Source of the DNA: JAFGMQ01 sp036733345 | GTDB lineage: Bacteria; Desulfobacterota; DSM-4660; Desulfatiglandales; Desulfatiglandaceae | Direction of reading: 5' to 3' | DNA: 64,000 nucleotides | Assembly: GCA_036733345.1 (NCBI GenBank) | Contig: DAINAR010000008.1 | Span: 24,683 to 88,682, forward strand | Shown: piece after piece, positions 17,068 to 25,415 of the stretch | Layout of the letters: each line of letters begins with the position of its first letter | Position numbering within the stretch: position 1 is the stretch's first letter | Notes under the pieces: model-generated | Databases searched by the model: none | Told to the model about the DNA's origin: nothing | Seen by the model: only the letters and a program-made list of their open reading frames with translations | Position numbers and translations under genes: made by a program

Positions 17068-17736
17068 TCCCGCCTCCTCAACAGATTCCTGATAAATTCA
17101 TGATGAACATTTATAAACTTTTTTAGTAAATTAACAGATAAATTAATTGTTTATCTTCGTATTTTAGGCACTCTCTATTTACAGATTTTTTTATGATATC
17201 CTAAAAAATTATAGTCATTTGCTTTTTTTGTCAACAAAACAGAAAAATCTGATATCAAGATAATAATTGAGTCTCAATGCATTCAAGGCATTTAACTGCG
17301 GCAATTCTCCAGATGAATTTGCTGTGCAGGGGATCTCATATCTAAGCCCAAAATACAAAGGGCGCTTGTTATGCCTAATGCCAGCCTGTCTTTTGGCAGC
17401 TGACCTCTAAAATATACATTAAAATCATTTAAAGCAATTACATGTCTTTTCTTGTTGAAAACATATTACTTCTGTGTTAAAAGGTCTCATCCTTTGGCTA
17501 TTTTTATTTAAGTACGAAATTCATTGTGACAATCCCCTCTCGCTGCTAGAGTCATTTGCAAATCAGTATTGGCAGAAGGGAACTACAATTCAGGGCATTA
17601 TATCAGTCTATATTGACATTATCATCGCTGTCTGATTATCGCTATTAGCTATGCAGCTCCTTTTCCTGGGCATTATGAGTGTTATTTTATTCATTTTTAA
17701 TATTTGATAATTAACAACTTAAAACTGGAGGATGTC
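17068..17736. other. Long gene-free stretch between divergent gmhA and HU genes
   Basis: Apart from the gmhA promoter candidate, nothing coding can be supported. A minus-strand frame of about 55 codons between roughly 17292 and 17465 has no start codon and no recognised homology. The 17600-17736 part is AT-rich with TTGACA near 17619, but no convincing -10, and may hold the HU promoter. Confidence 0.5.
17208..17234 (-). promoter_or_regulatory. Candidate gmhA promoter
   Basis: On the minus strand a perfect TTGACA (17234-17229) and a perfect TATAAT (17213-17208) are separated by 15 bases, slightly short of the optimum 17. Transcription would begin near 17200 and give a leader of about 130 bases before the TTG start of gmhA. 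Confidence 0.45.
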
Positions 17737-18006
17737 ATGACCAAAGCTGAATTAGTCACTGAATTAGCCAAAAAGAATAACATATCTAAAGCCACTGCAG
17801 AAAGAGTTTTTAATTCGTTCATTGGCTTGGCCAAAGAAACTCTGAAAAAGGAAGGGCGGTTGGCACTTGCAGGATTTGGATCATTTGTAGTCACCCAAAG
17901 AAAGGCAAGAAAAGGCAGAAATCCAAAAACCGGCAGACCGATTGATATCAAGGCAAGCAAGGCAGTTAAATTCCGTGCAGGCTCTGGTTTAAAACAATCT
18001 ATCTGA
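17737..18006 (+). CDS. HU family DNA-binding protein
   Basis: A small nucleoid protein of the HU/IHF family, 89 residues, which bends and compacts DNA as a dimer. The start is ATG 17737 (MTKAELVTELAKK) because GGAGG lies 5 bases upstream; the frame is open 11 codons further but without support. The dimerisation helices (residues 1-45) are followed by GFGSFVVTQRKARKGRNPKTGRPIDIKASKAVKFRAGSGLK. That segment contains the arm with RNPKTG, where the conserved proline intercalates into DNA. It is HU-like rather than clearly IHF alpha or beta. It stands alone, convergent with selA. Confidence 0.95.
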   Translation: MTKAELVTELAKKNNISKATAERVFNSFIGLAKETLKKEGRLALAGFGSFVVTQRKARKGRNPKTGRPIDIKASKAVKFRAGSGLKQSI

Positions 18007-18084
18007 TAATATCGTAACACGATATAAAGTAAGACTTCCTAAATGCATCAAAATTAAGTCATAAAAAAACAGCAATAATATCAG

Positions 18085-18120
18085 GCCACAGCGGTCTACA
18101 TGAAAGCAGGCTGCTGTGGC
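18085..18120. repeat. Inverted repeat between convergent HU and selA genes
   Basis: GCCACAGC at 18085-18092 pairs perfectly with GCTGTGGC at 18113-18120 across a 20-base loop that can pair further. It lies about 80 bases after the HU stop and 93 bases after the selA stop. There is no good T-run on the plus strand; on the minus strand TTTTTTT (complement of 18063-18069) comes about 15 bases later. It may work as a shared transcription end. Confidence 0.45.
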
Positions 18121-18212
18121 AATAAATATCCCTGTTCAGCAAAAAAGAGCTTTCTATAGTGGTATATATAGGATGCATTAACCACGTATTTTGACTGTAT
18201 AAAAGCAAGGCT

Positions 18213-19625
18213 TTATAAAAATGCGAGATCCCTTAAAGCTTTAGACAGGATCTTCAAATCAGATTCCTGTACTGTTCTGACATCAATAATGACCTTATCT
18301 TTTTCAAGCCTTGCAATTACAGGTGGATCATATGTCCTGAGCCAAGTCTCCATAAATTTTGAAGATAATTTTTCTGGAATCAGAGATATTAAACAGCTTG
18401 GCAGTTCCAGTAGCGGCAATGCTCCTCCTCCAACTTTTGAGTTTCCATCCCTAAGTTCAATAGAATAGTTTAAGCACTTAATATTACCGGCTAATCTGAT
18501 CAGACGCTCAGCCTTCATTTTCAAGGATCTGTAGCTTTGACATATCATCCTTAGAGTAGGGATATCTTTCACTGCCTTATTTTCTTCCCTGTACAGTCTC
18601 AATGTCTCCTCAAGTGCCAGGAGAGTCAATTTATCTATCCTCAAGGCTCTCGTGAGCTGATTTTCCTTGATCGCATCTATAAGGTCTTTGCGCCCCAGAA
18701 TGATACCTGCCTGAGGCCCGCCTAAAAGTTTATCGCCACTAAAGGTTACTAAATCAGCCCCTTGTAACAATGATTCCTGTACTGTTGGTTCCTTGTTATA
18801 AATATATTTTGAAAGATCAAAGATACATCCACTGCCCAGATCTTCCATAATTGGTATATTGTATCGCTTGCCCAGTTTTGCAAGATCATTCAAGGGGACC
18901 TCCTCCGTAAAACCCACAATCTGAAAATTGCTTGTGTGTACCTTCAATAAAAGTGCTGTTTCCTCTCCAATCATTTCTTCATAATCATTCAGGTGGGTTT
19001 TATTTGTTGTTCCGACTTCAACCATTTTAGCCCCACTCCTCCGCATAACATCCGGTATTCGAAAAGACCCTCCTATTTCAACCAGCTGTCCCCTGGAAAC
19101 AATAACCTCGCGCCCCTTTGCCAGCGTATCAAGGCAGATAAGAACCGCAGCAGCATTGTTGTTCACTACCATAGCGGCTTCTGCGGACGTCAGCTCTTTA
19201 AGTATTTCCTCCACATGTACATATCTGCTCCCTCTTTTTCCCTGCGCCAAATCATATTCAAGGTTGCTGTAAAAGCCTCCTATTTCTTTCAATCTTCTCA
19301 AAACCTTATCAGCCATATTGGATCGTCCTAAATTTGTATGAACGACTATACCCGTGGCATTAATGACCCTTTTCAGACTTGGCTGTGATATTTTATTTAA
19401 TCTCTCTTTGACTTGGATCAAAACGTTTTCAATGTCAATTGTAGAATTGTCCGCCAATTCACCAGACTGGATTTCTCTTCGGAGCTCATCAAGGATTTCA
19501 TGAATGGACTTTAAAACCACGCTTCGTGGATAAACAGGGAGCAGTTCTTCTATCTTTGGATTTAATAACAGACGATCCACGGAAGGTATTTTCCTATATA
19601 ACTTCTCCTTGTCATTGCTCATCAC
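18213..19625 (-). CDS. selA: L-seryl-tRNA(Sec) selenium transferase
   Basis: SelA is a PLP enzyme that converts seryl-tRNA(Sec) to selenocysteyl-tRNA(Sec) with selenophosphate. The protein is 470 residues, the usual length. The N-terminal RKIPSVDRLL and VINATGIVVHTNLGRS blocks are typical. The PLP-binding lysine is K299 in DLVTFSGDKLLGGPQAG, close to the E. coli position. GTTNKTHLNDYEEMI and PIMEDLGSGC are further conserved segments. The first codon may be GTG at 19625 or the adjoining ATG at 19622; GGAG lies 6 or 9 bases upstream. selB, selC and selD are not in this window. Its presence means the organism makes selenoproteins. Confidence 0.96.
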   Translation of the reverse strand: MMSNDKEKLYRKIPSVDRLLLNPKIEELLPVYPRSVVLKSIHEILDELRREIQSGELADNSTIDIENVLIQVKERLNKISQPSLKRVINATGIVVHTNLGRSNMADKVLRRLKEIGGFYSNLEYDLAQGKRGSRYVHVEEILKELTSAEAAMVVNNNAAAVLICLDTLAKGREVIVSRGQLVEIGGSFRIPDVMRRSGAKMVEVGTTNKTHLNDYEEMIGEETALLLKVHTSNFQIVGFTEEVPLNDLAKLGKRYNIPIMEDLGSGCIFDLSKYIYNKEPTVQESLLQGADLVTFSGDKLLGGPQAGIILGRKDLIDAIKENQLTRALRIDKLTLLALEETLRLYREENKAVKDIPTLRMICQSYRSLKMKAERLIRLAGNIKCLNYSIELRDGNSKVGGGALPLLELPSCLISLIPEKLSSKFMETWLRTYDPPVIARLEKDKVIIDVRTVQESDLKILSKALRDLAFL

Positions 19626-19998
19626 AAAATTCTCCTTCGTAGCAATTGGTTTAGAAGAGCACGCTTTATCATTTCAAAACAAAACAGCATACATTTATTA
19701 ATATAACACTCTGCTCTGATTGAAGAGTTTAAGCCCGGCCATAAAACTTCGGAATGGGATATAAAATAAAATATGGTTTCAAAAAGAGCAATTTCTATTC
19801 AAGTTTCTTTTAAAGTATTCAGCCTGTCTGTCTTAGCAAACCTTCTGGAAATAATATGACAGATTTTTAATGGCGTCAAATAAGCTGTTCAAAAAAGCAA
19901 ATAAACATGAACAATTGGCTATTAAAAATATCAATACAAAATGTGGCAATAAATCACTTGCAAAATAATGCTATCATATGCTAAATAACAATTTTTAT
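19626..19998. other. Gene-free stretch between selA and tRNA-His
   Basis: No gene is visible. It must hold the divergent promoters of selA and tRNA-His. TATCAT at about 19974 could be the -10 of the tRNA gene, but no good -35 accompanies it. Confidence 0.5.
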
Positions 19999-20075
19999 GG
20001 TGGGTGTAGCTCAGCTGGCAGAGCACTGGGTTGTGGCCCCAGCGGTCGTGGGTTCAAATCCCATCACTCACCCCA
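19999..20075 (+). tRNA. tRNA-His (anticodon GTG)
   Basis: A complete cloverleaf is present. The acceptor GTGGGTG pairs with CACTCAC, with the extra G at -1 (19999) facing C73, the identity feature of tRNA-His. The D-arm is AGCTCAGCTGGCAGAGC. The anticodon arm is CTGGG TTGTGGC CCCAG, giving anticodon GTG. The T-loop has GGTTCAAATCC. The CCA end is encoded. Confidence 0.97.
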
Positions 20076-20364
20076 TAAAGTTCTTTCAAAAGTTTGACAG
20101 TCGGGTGATCAGGACTCAATTTTCCTAACGAATTGATTTTTTAATGAATAGTTGATAATAAAACAACCATTCAACTGGTTAACAATCTCAAAATACGCAC
20201 CAATTTGTAAATAAATAACGTGGTATGTCTCTTATTTCTGAACCCATAAATGTATAATTTTCCTATTGACGCGGGCTTATTTTTGTATTAATCAAAACTT
20301 TGGGCTTAAAAATGGCTGTAATTATTTAATCAAACTTCAATTAAATTATTAAAAGGGGGAAGCT

Positions 20365-21390
20365 ATGAAGAGTGGTAAATGGTTTTTGGTTTTGCTTTTA
20401 GGAATGGTTTTGATGGGCTTGCCATTAATGAATGGCAGTGCAAAGGCTGCAGATTTTAATCTTACCTACAGCAACTTTTTTCCACCGACCCATTTCAATG
20501 GCAAATTGGGAGACACATGGGCAAAAGAGATTGAAAAACGTACTGATGGCAAAGTCAAAATCACCTACTTTCCTGGCGGATCATTGCTCAAGGGCGCGGC
20601 TATTTTTGATGGAGTCGTTAAAGGTGTAACAGATATAGGCATGTCATGTTTTGCCTATACCCGTGGAAGATTCCCAGCAATGGAAGCTCTTGATCTTCCT
20701 ATGGGATATCCCACCGGCTATGCGGCAACTATGGTTGCAAATGATTTTTATAAAAAGTTTAAACCGGAAGAGCTGGACAAAGTTGAAATTCTGTACATCC
20801 ATGCACATGGTCCTGGCCTTCTTCATACTAAAATGGCTATAAATACTCTTGAAGACCTCAAAGGCAAAAAGATTCGAGCCACCGGCTTAAGCGCCAAAGT
20901 GGTAGATGCCCTTGGTGCCGCAGCTGTCGGCATGCCTCAGGGGGGCACCTATGAGGCACTTCAGAAGGGTGTTGTTGAAGGTACCTTTGGTCCTATCGAA
21001 GTATTGAAGGGATGGAAACAGGGTGAAGTTATCAAATATACAACCGATTGTTTCTCTGTCGGATATACAACAGCCATGTATGTAGCGATGAACAAAAAGA
21101 AGTGGGATGCACTTCCGGCAGATATCAAAAAGGTCATTGAAGAAGTCAGCAATGAATGGATACCCAAGCATGCTGAAGGATGGGATACTGCAGACGCTGA
21201 AGGCCGTGCGTTCAGTGCAAGCCTTGGAAATCAGTTTATTACCCTTTCCGAACAGGAAAGCGCCCGCTGGGCCGAAGCAGTCGATCCGGTTATCGATGAA
21301 TATGTTAAGGCACAAGAGGCTCAGGGACACCCGGCCAAAGAATATGTTCAGTTTATAAAAGACAGTATTAAGAAATACAGTAAGAAGTAA
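20365..21390 (+). CDS. TRAP transporter solute-binding protein (DctP family)
   Basis: The periplasmic receptor of a TRAP transporter, 341 residues. A clear signal peptide (MKSGKWFLVLLLGMVLMGLPLMNGSAKAA) precedes the mature start near ADFNLTYSN. The family features are present: FFPPTHFNGKLGDTWAKEIEKRTDGKVKI and KGVTDIGMS. The segment LKGKKIRATGLSAKVVDALGA contains the arginine that usually binds the carboxylate of the ligand. GGTYEALQKGVVEGTFGP follows. TRAP ligands are mostly organic acids; which one cannot be told. It is followed by the small and large permease genes in the order P-Q-M. GGGGGAAG lies just upstream of the ATG. Confidence 0.93.
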   Translation: MKSGKWFLVLLLGMVLMGLPLMNGSAKAADFNLTYSNFFPPTHFNGKLGDTWAKEIEKRTDGKVKITYFPGGSLLKGAAIFDGVVKGVTDIGMSCFAYTRGRFPAMEALDLPMGYPTGYAATMVANDFYKKFKPEELDKVEILYIHAHGPGLLHTKMAINTLEDLKGKKIRATGLSAKVVDALGAAAVGMPQGGTYEALQKGVVEGTFGPIEVLKGWKQGEVIKYTTDCFSVGYTTAMYVAMNKKKWDALPADIKKVIEEVSNEWIPKHAEGWDTADAEGRAFSASLGNQFITLSEQESARWAEAVDPVIDEYVKAQEAQGHPAKEYVQFIKDSIKKYSKK

Positions 21391-21466
21391 TTTGGTAAAA
21401 CCATAATTGGGGGTTGCCGTTTATAAAATGGCGACCCCATAGCATTTTTTACATTGAGGTGATGAA

Positions 21467-21970
21467 ATGGGTTCTGGTTCAATACAAATTCGGCGCTTGG
21501 CTGATTTTCTAAATCTCATTGCTGGCTGGGCCTTGATATTCATGACATTTCTTACCTGTGCGGATGTTATACTGCGAATCTTCAGATTCCCTATCCCCGG
21601 CACCTATGAAGTAGTCGGGTTTTTAGGAGCAGTAGTGGCATCCTTTGCCATGGCCCACACCACAATAATGAGGGGTCATGTCGCAGTGGAAGTCCTGACT
21701 GAACAGCTTTCTGATAAGACTCAGAGAATAATATTTGTCGTTACCAGTGCGCTTAGCATTTTGCTGTTTATCCTGCTTGCATATGAATGCTTTCGATTCG
21801 GAAATGACCTCAGGATTGAAAACGAGGTTTCTTTAACCCTTCAGATACCATTTTTCCCTGTGCTTTATGGTATTTCCTTTTCGTCGATAGTAGTATGCTT
21901 TGTTATTTTCGTTGATTTCTGGAAAGTTCTCTTAGGAAAAGAAAAGCCTTGGTTTCCGTGGAAAAAATAA
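21467..21970 (+). CDS. TRAP transporter small permease (DctQ family)
   Basis: A 167-residue inner-membrane protein with four predicted transmembrane segments (about residues 13-35, 47-65, 87-107 and 127-150), the DctQ architecture. Typical features are LNLIAGWALIFMTFLTCADVILRIF, then GTYEVVGFLGAVVASFAMAHTTIMRGHVAVEVL, where the conserved G-H-V-A-V-E-V-L occurs. It supports the large subunit and is required for sodium-driven uptake. It lies 76 bases after the binding protein and 55 bases before the large permease, with a ribosome site (GAGGTG) before the ATG. Confidence 0.9.
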   Translation: MGSGSIQIRRLADFLNLIAGWALIFMTFLTCADVILRIFRFPIPGTYEVVGFLGAVVASFAMAHTTIMRGHVAVEVLTEQLSDKTQRIIFVVTSALSILLFILLAYECFRFGNDLRIENEVSLTLQIPFFPVLYGISFSSIVVCFVIFVDFWKVLLGKEKPWFPWKK

Positions 21971-22025
21971 TTTCTGTTAGAAAACATTATAATATTTTGT
22001 CTCAACCCGTGTAAGGAGAAGTGGT

Positions 22026-23327
22026 ATGAATCCAACAACAGTGGGCCTGATTGGATTGGCAATTCTGGTAATTTTTCTTTTCTCTCGCATGCCTGTGGCT
22101 TTTGTTATGGGCCTCTTGGGGGTAGTAGGATTCAGTTATGTGGTATCCTTCGAAGGTGGCATGAGGATGCTCGCAAAGGACTTTTTTGATATATTCGGAT
22201 CTTACAGCCTGACAGTTGTCCCGCTTTTTATGCTAATGGGGCAAATAACATTCCATGCAGGAATAAGCAGTCGTCTTTTCGATACCGCATATAAGCTTAT
22301 CGGTCATCTTCCAGGCGGTTTGGCAATGGCGGCCGTAGCCGCTTGCGCCGGGTTTGCCGCAATCTGTGGTTCAACAAACGCAGCGGCTGCTACCATGGGG
22401 ACAGTTGCCCTGCCTGAAATGAAAAGATACAAATATGATGATGAACTTGCTACAGGAACAATCGCAGCAGGAGGAAGTCTTGGCATCCTGATTCCTCCCA
22501 GCGTAATATTCATTGTTTATGGTATTCTCACTGAACAATCAATAGGAAGTCTTTTCATTGCCGGAATTGTACCTGGTATACTCCTGAGCCTTTTGTTTGT
22601 CTCAGCTATATATGTCTGGGTAAAAATAAAGCCTGAAACGGCGCCGCGCGGGCCAAAAACAACTCTAAAAGAAAAACTTGTCTCATTGGCTGGAGTTGGA
22701 GACACGCTTATTTTATTTATACTTGTTATGGGCGGCCTGTTTGCCGGTTTTTTTACCCCTACAGAAGCAGGTGCAGTCGGTGCTGGAGGTGCAATCCTGC
22801 TTGGATTTATCCGAAGACGTCTCACATGGAAAGGATTTATACAGGCGGCCATTGAAAGTACCAGGATATCATGTATGGTTCTTGTTATTGTTGCCGGTGC
22901 AACCATGTTCGGGCATTTCCTTGCAATAACGAGGATTCCATTTGCTCTGGCCACCTGGGTAAGCGAGCTTGCAATGCCGCACTGGGCAATTATGGCCTTC
23001 ATCATCTTTTTATACCTTGTTGGCGGAGCATTTGTTGATGCCCTTGCCCTTATACTTTTAACAATCCCCATATTCTATCCGGTTGTAACAAGTATGGGAT
23101 ATGACCCGATCTGGTTCGGAGTTATTATAGTGTTGGTTACACAGATGGGAGTTATTACGCCTCCCGTGGGTGTAAATGTATATATAGTCAACGGTATTGC
23201 AAAGGATGTCCCCTTAATGACTATTTTCAGAGGAGCTGTTCCTTTTCTCATTGCTATTATTCTCTGCTCCTTGATAATGATCCCATTTCCGCAAATCGCT
23301 TTGTTTCTGCCGAAACTTATGAATTAA
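22026..23327 (+). CDS. TRAP transporter large permease (DctM family)
   Basis: The 433-residue transport subunit with about 12 hydrophobic segments. It has family blocks such as FSRMPVAFVMGLLGVVGF and VPLFMLMGQITFHAGISSRLFDTAYKLIGHLPGGLAMA. Also present are AAICGSTNAAAATMGTVALPEMKRYKYDDELATGTIAAGGSLGILIPPS and the C-terminal VTQMGVITPPVGVNVYIVNGIA. Sodium moves with the substrate held by the binding protein. AAGGAGAAG lies before the ATG. It is the last gene of the TRAP operon; a perfect palindrome follows 20 bases after its stop. Confidence 0.95.
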   Translation: MNPTTVGLIGLAILVIFLFSRMPVAFVMGLLGVVGFSYVVSFEGGMRMLAKDFFDIFGSYSLTVVPLFMLMGQITFHAGISSRLFDTAYKLIGHLPGGLAMAAVAACAGFAAICGSTNAAAATMGTVALPEMKRYKYDDELATGTIAAGGSLGILIPPSVIFIVYGILTEQSIGSLFIAGIVPGILLSLLFVSAIYVWVKIKPETAPRGPKTTLKEKLVSLAGVGDTLILFILVMGGLFAGFFTPTEAGAVGAGGAILLGFIRRRLTWKGFIQAAIESTRISCMVLVIVAGATMFGHFLAITRIPFALATWVSELAMPHWAIMAFIIFLYLVGGAFVDALALILLTIPIFYPVVTSMGYDPIWFGVIIVLVTQMGVITPPVGVNVYIVNGIAKDVPLMTIFRGAVPFLIAIILCSLIMIPFPQIALFLPKLMN

Positions 23328-23346
23328 CATAAATATTTTATTACTG

Positions 23347-23381
23347 CTTGTGTCTAATGGAATAATTCCATTAGACACAAG
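23347..23381. repeat. 35-base palindrome after the TRAP operon
   Basis: Arms of 17 bases (CTTGTGTCTAATGGAAT and its exact complement) flank a single central base. It lies 20 bases after the large-permease stop. It has no T-run on either strand, but its place at the operon end suggests a transcript end or 3' stabilising hairpin shared with the convergent phosphatase gene. Confidence 0.8.
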
Positions 23382-23565
23382 TAAAAGATTCATCCTGACT
23401 TCCAGCATATTGATCACAAAATTGTAACAAGCCTTTCTTCAACCCACAAATAAAGCCTGATAAATCCTTTCACGCCTCACTGGCAGAGCATATTAAAGAC
23501 TCGTCTGCCTCTGGCCGATTAAACCTGATGCAGGGTGCACATACCTGAAAAATACATTATAAAAT

Positions 23566-24168
23566 TCATCCGTTGATCAAGCGAACCAGTGTTGAATCCT
23601 TACAATAATCAATTATATTCAGGCATCCATAATCCTGATGAATATGGAACATTTGGGCGGGGCTCAAACCAAGGGCACAGCAAATAATAATACGATTTAT
23701 TCCTCCATGACCAACTATTATAATATCTTTTCCCTTGTGTTCCGATAAAATTCTATCAAAACAGCTCATGATTCTCCTGGAAAAACTGTCAATTGATTCT
23801 CCACCACCCGGAGCCTTATACTTAAGCAAATCTGCCTTGCGCTTATCAAGTTCTTCCGGAAATAACTTCTTAATTTCGGAAAATATCAGTCCTTCCCATT
23901 CTCCGAAATACATCTCTCTCAGCTCAGCTAAGGAGTGATGTGGGACATCATGATACTGAGCAATAAGGCGGCCACCTGTTATACTTCTCTTTAAATCACT
24001 TGAATAAATCGCCCCGGGCTCTAACCAGCGAAGGCGCTCCGCCATCTGTTGCATTTGAAGTAACCCGATATCAGTCAACTCTGCATCTGTATAACCATAT
24101 ACGGGGAATTTCTCAAATCCTTTTACTTGCCCGTGCCTTACGATATACACCCTGCTTATACGCTTCAT
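23566..24168 (-). CDS. Histidine phosphatase family protein
   Basis: A 200-residue phosphatase of the phosphoglycerate mutase-like superfamily. The catalytic R-H-G is at residues 11-13 (YIVRHGQV). YSSDLKRSITGGRLIA supplies the second arginine and LREMYFGEWEGL the acid. IIVGHGGINRIIICCALGL carries the second histidine. The length and the FGEWEG motif are close to alpha-ribazole phosphatase (CobC), which would act late in cobalamin assembly, but no cobalamin gene is near, so a broad phosphatase is equally possible. It is alone, convergent with the TRAP operon. Confidence 0.85.
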   Translation of the reverse strand: MKRISRVYIVRHGQVKGFEKFPVYGYTDAELTDIGLLQMQQMAERLRWLEPGAIYSSDLKRSITGGRLIAQYHDVPHHSLAELREMYFGEWEGLIFSEIKKLFPEELDKRKADLLKYKAPGGGESIDSFSRRIMSCFDRILSEHKGKDIIIVGHGGINRIIICCALGLSPAQMFHIHQDYGCLNIIDYCKDSTLVRLING

Positions 24169-24320
24169 AACTTTCTTTCCTTAAATAAAAATTTACTGAT
24201 AGGCACATAATAAAATCTTTAACATCCCATGGCAGCCCTTATTTTATTCTTGCATATACAGTGCGTATAATCCATGGCATGTAATTAGAGTATTCAGCAC
24301 ACTTTTCTGACGATACTAAG

Positions 24321-24785
24321 CTTGATGGCCTTTTAAAAGTCGAAAAATTCCATTTTCCGTCATTCCGAAGAAGAGACTGTGTCGCAATTAGAAAAAATAT
24401 CCCAGCCAGCCAAAGGCTGTTAAAAGGCTGATAAAATTCCGAATCACGCTGCGGCGGGGTGAGGAATCTTAATCCCGCCTGGGCGGGACTGAATTTACTG
24501 AAATCAAGATTTCTCCCGGAGTTTATCCCGATGAAAATCGGGCCTTGAAAGTTTACCCGCCAATCTTTGTGGTGGGTTTACCCGCCAATCTTTGTGGTGG
24601 GTTTACCCGCCAATCTTTGTGGAGGGTTTACCCGCCAGTCTTTGTGGAGGGTTTACCCGCCAGTCTTTGTGGAGGGTTTACCCGCCAGTCTTTGTGGAGG
24701 GTTTACCCGCCAATCTTTGTGGAGGGTTTACCCGCCAGTCTTTGTGGTGGTGTTATACCCTGCTTGAAGCGGTACCGGAGTGACT
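24321..24785 (+). repeat. Dispersed repeat family A, copy 1 (contains the tandem array)
   Basis: The left part (AAAAGTCGAAAAATTCC, then GTCATTCCGAAG and GAGACTGTGTCGCAATT at 24373-24389) and the right part (CCCTGCTTGAAGCGGTACCG, about 24758-24778) match the two halves of copies near 40.6 and 57.7 kb. Hairpins such as CCCGCCTGGGCGGG and TCCCGATGAAAATCGGG lie in between. There is no coding capacity. Confidence 0.65.
24551..24750 (+). repeat. Tandem repeat, 8 units of 25 bp
   Basis: Eight head-to-tail units of 25 bases start with GTTTACCCGCCAATCTTTGT and end GGTGG or GGAGG. Only two positions vary: A or G at base 13 (A in units 1, 2, 3, 7) and T or A at base 23 (T in units 1, 2, 8). As 25 is not a multiple of three and the unit contains no stop, all three plus frames stay open. 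This produces spurious overlapping reading frames with a 25-residue period. Confidence 0.95.
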
Positions 24786-25152
24786 AATTTTTTCAAATTT
24801 GTCAAGCTTGCATCTTGAAATAATTTAACTTTATTTATGAAAGACTTATTCATTACTTAATTTAGTATTCTGATCAAGCACTTAAAAATATACACATGAA
24901 TCATATTTTCATTAATACCGGTTGCTGAGAAATCTGTCAAAGATATTAATATAAATTGGAATGAGTGTTTTGTATTTCGGATTTAGGGCTTTATTGAAAC
25001 CAACAAATGTTGTATAAACTCCAATTAGAAAACCTCTTTTCAATAGCCATTTATGATTAACGGTCTCGTAAGGGATAAAATGCCAGGCTGAACCGATAAA
25101 TTACAATTTACAGTTCAAAGATAATTCACTAATTTTGTGCGGAAACCATAAA

Positions 25153-25404
25153 ATGTCAAAAAAAGATTGTTTCGGGGTCCTGAATAAGGTTTTTCCAGCA
25201 GGCAAAGAAGGCCTCAGGGAACCTGGCCCTGATTGCATGAACTGTAATGACCGAAAGGAATGCCTGCAAAAGGCATTAACAACCCATGAAGGCATTAGCT
25301 TTAGGAGTGAAATCGCTGACCGTATTCCTGCTAAAGGCTTTGTTGAACGAATAAAAAGGTGGTCTTACAGAAAAGACCTTGACAGACAAAAACTCAAAAA
25401 CTAA
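25153..25404 (+). CDS. Small cysteine-containing hypothetical protein (83 aa)
   Basis: I do not recognise this protein. It starts MSKKDCFGVLNKVFPAGKEG and has four cysteines, three in the spacing C-x2-C-x5-C (DCMNCNDRKEC), a pattern that could bind a metal. The C-terminal part is basic (RIKRWSYRKDLDRQKLK). It is kept as real because of this composition, and because it lies 11 bases before the zinc-ribbon gene in the same direction and is probably cotranscribed with it. The ATG at 25153 is preferred over 25135 on content; the ribosome site is poor in both cases. Confidence 0.6.
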   Translation: MSKKDCFGVLNKVFPAGKEGLREPGPDCMNCNDRKECLQKALTTHEGISFRSEIADRIPAKGFVERIKRWSYRKDLDRQKLKN

Positions 25405-25415
25405 GGCAATAAAAA

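Larger units (their letters stand above)
24169..25152. other. Gene-free repeat-rich stretch
   Basis: About one kilobase without a supportable gene. It holds a copy of the dispersed repeat (about 24321-24785), and inside this the 25-bp tandem array at 24551-24750. The rest (24786-25152) is AT-rich and shows no gene or clear signal. Confidence 0.7.

Noticed and set aside
17292..17465. Minus-strand open stretch of about 55 codons between gmhA and HU
   Set aside because: It lacks any start codon, follows directly on a TAA and resembles no protein I know; it could be a gene relic but cannot be supported.
19955..19975. Sigma-54 promoter (TGGCA ... TTGCA) before tRNA-His
   Set aside because: The spacing between the GG and GC elements is 3 bases too long for sigma-54, and tRNA genes are normally sigma-70 driven.
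24551..24750. CRISPR array
   Set aside because: The 25-base units are contiguous without spacers and there are no cas genes in the window.
24545..24787. Three overlapping plus-strand reading frames of 63-80 codons with repeated peptide units
   Set aside because: They are a by-product of a 25-bp tandem repeat without stop codons; no ribosome site, no signal peptide, and three frames cannot all be coding.
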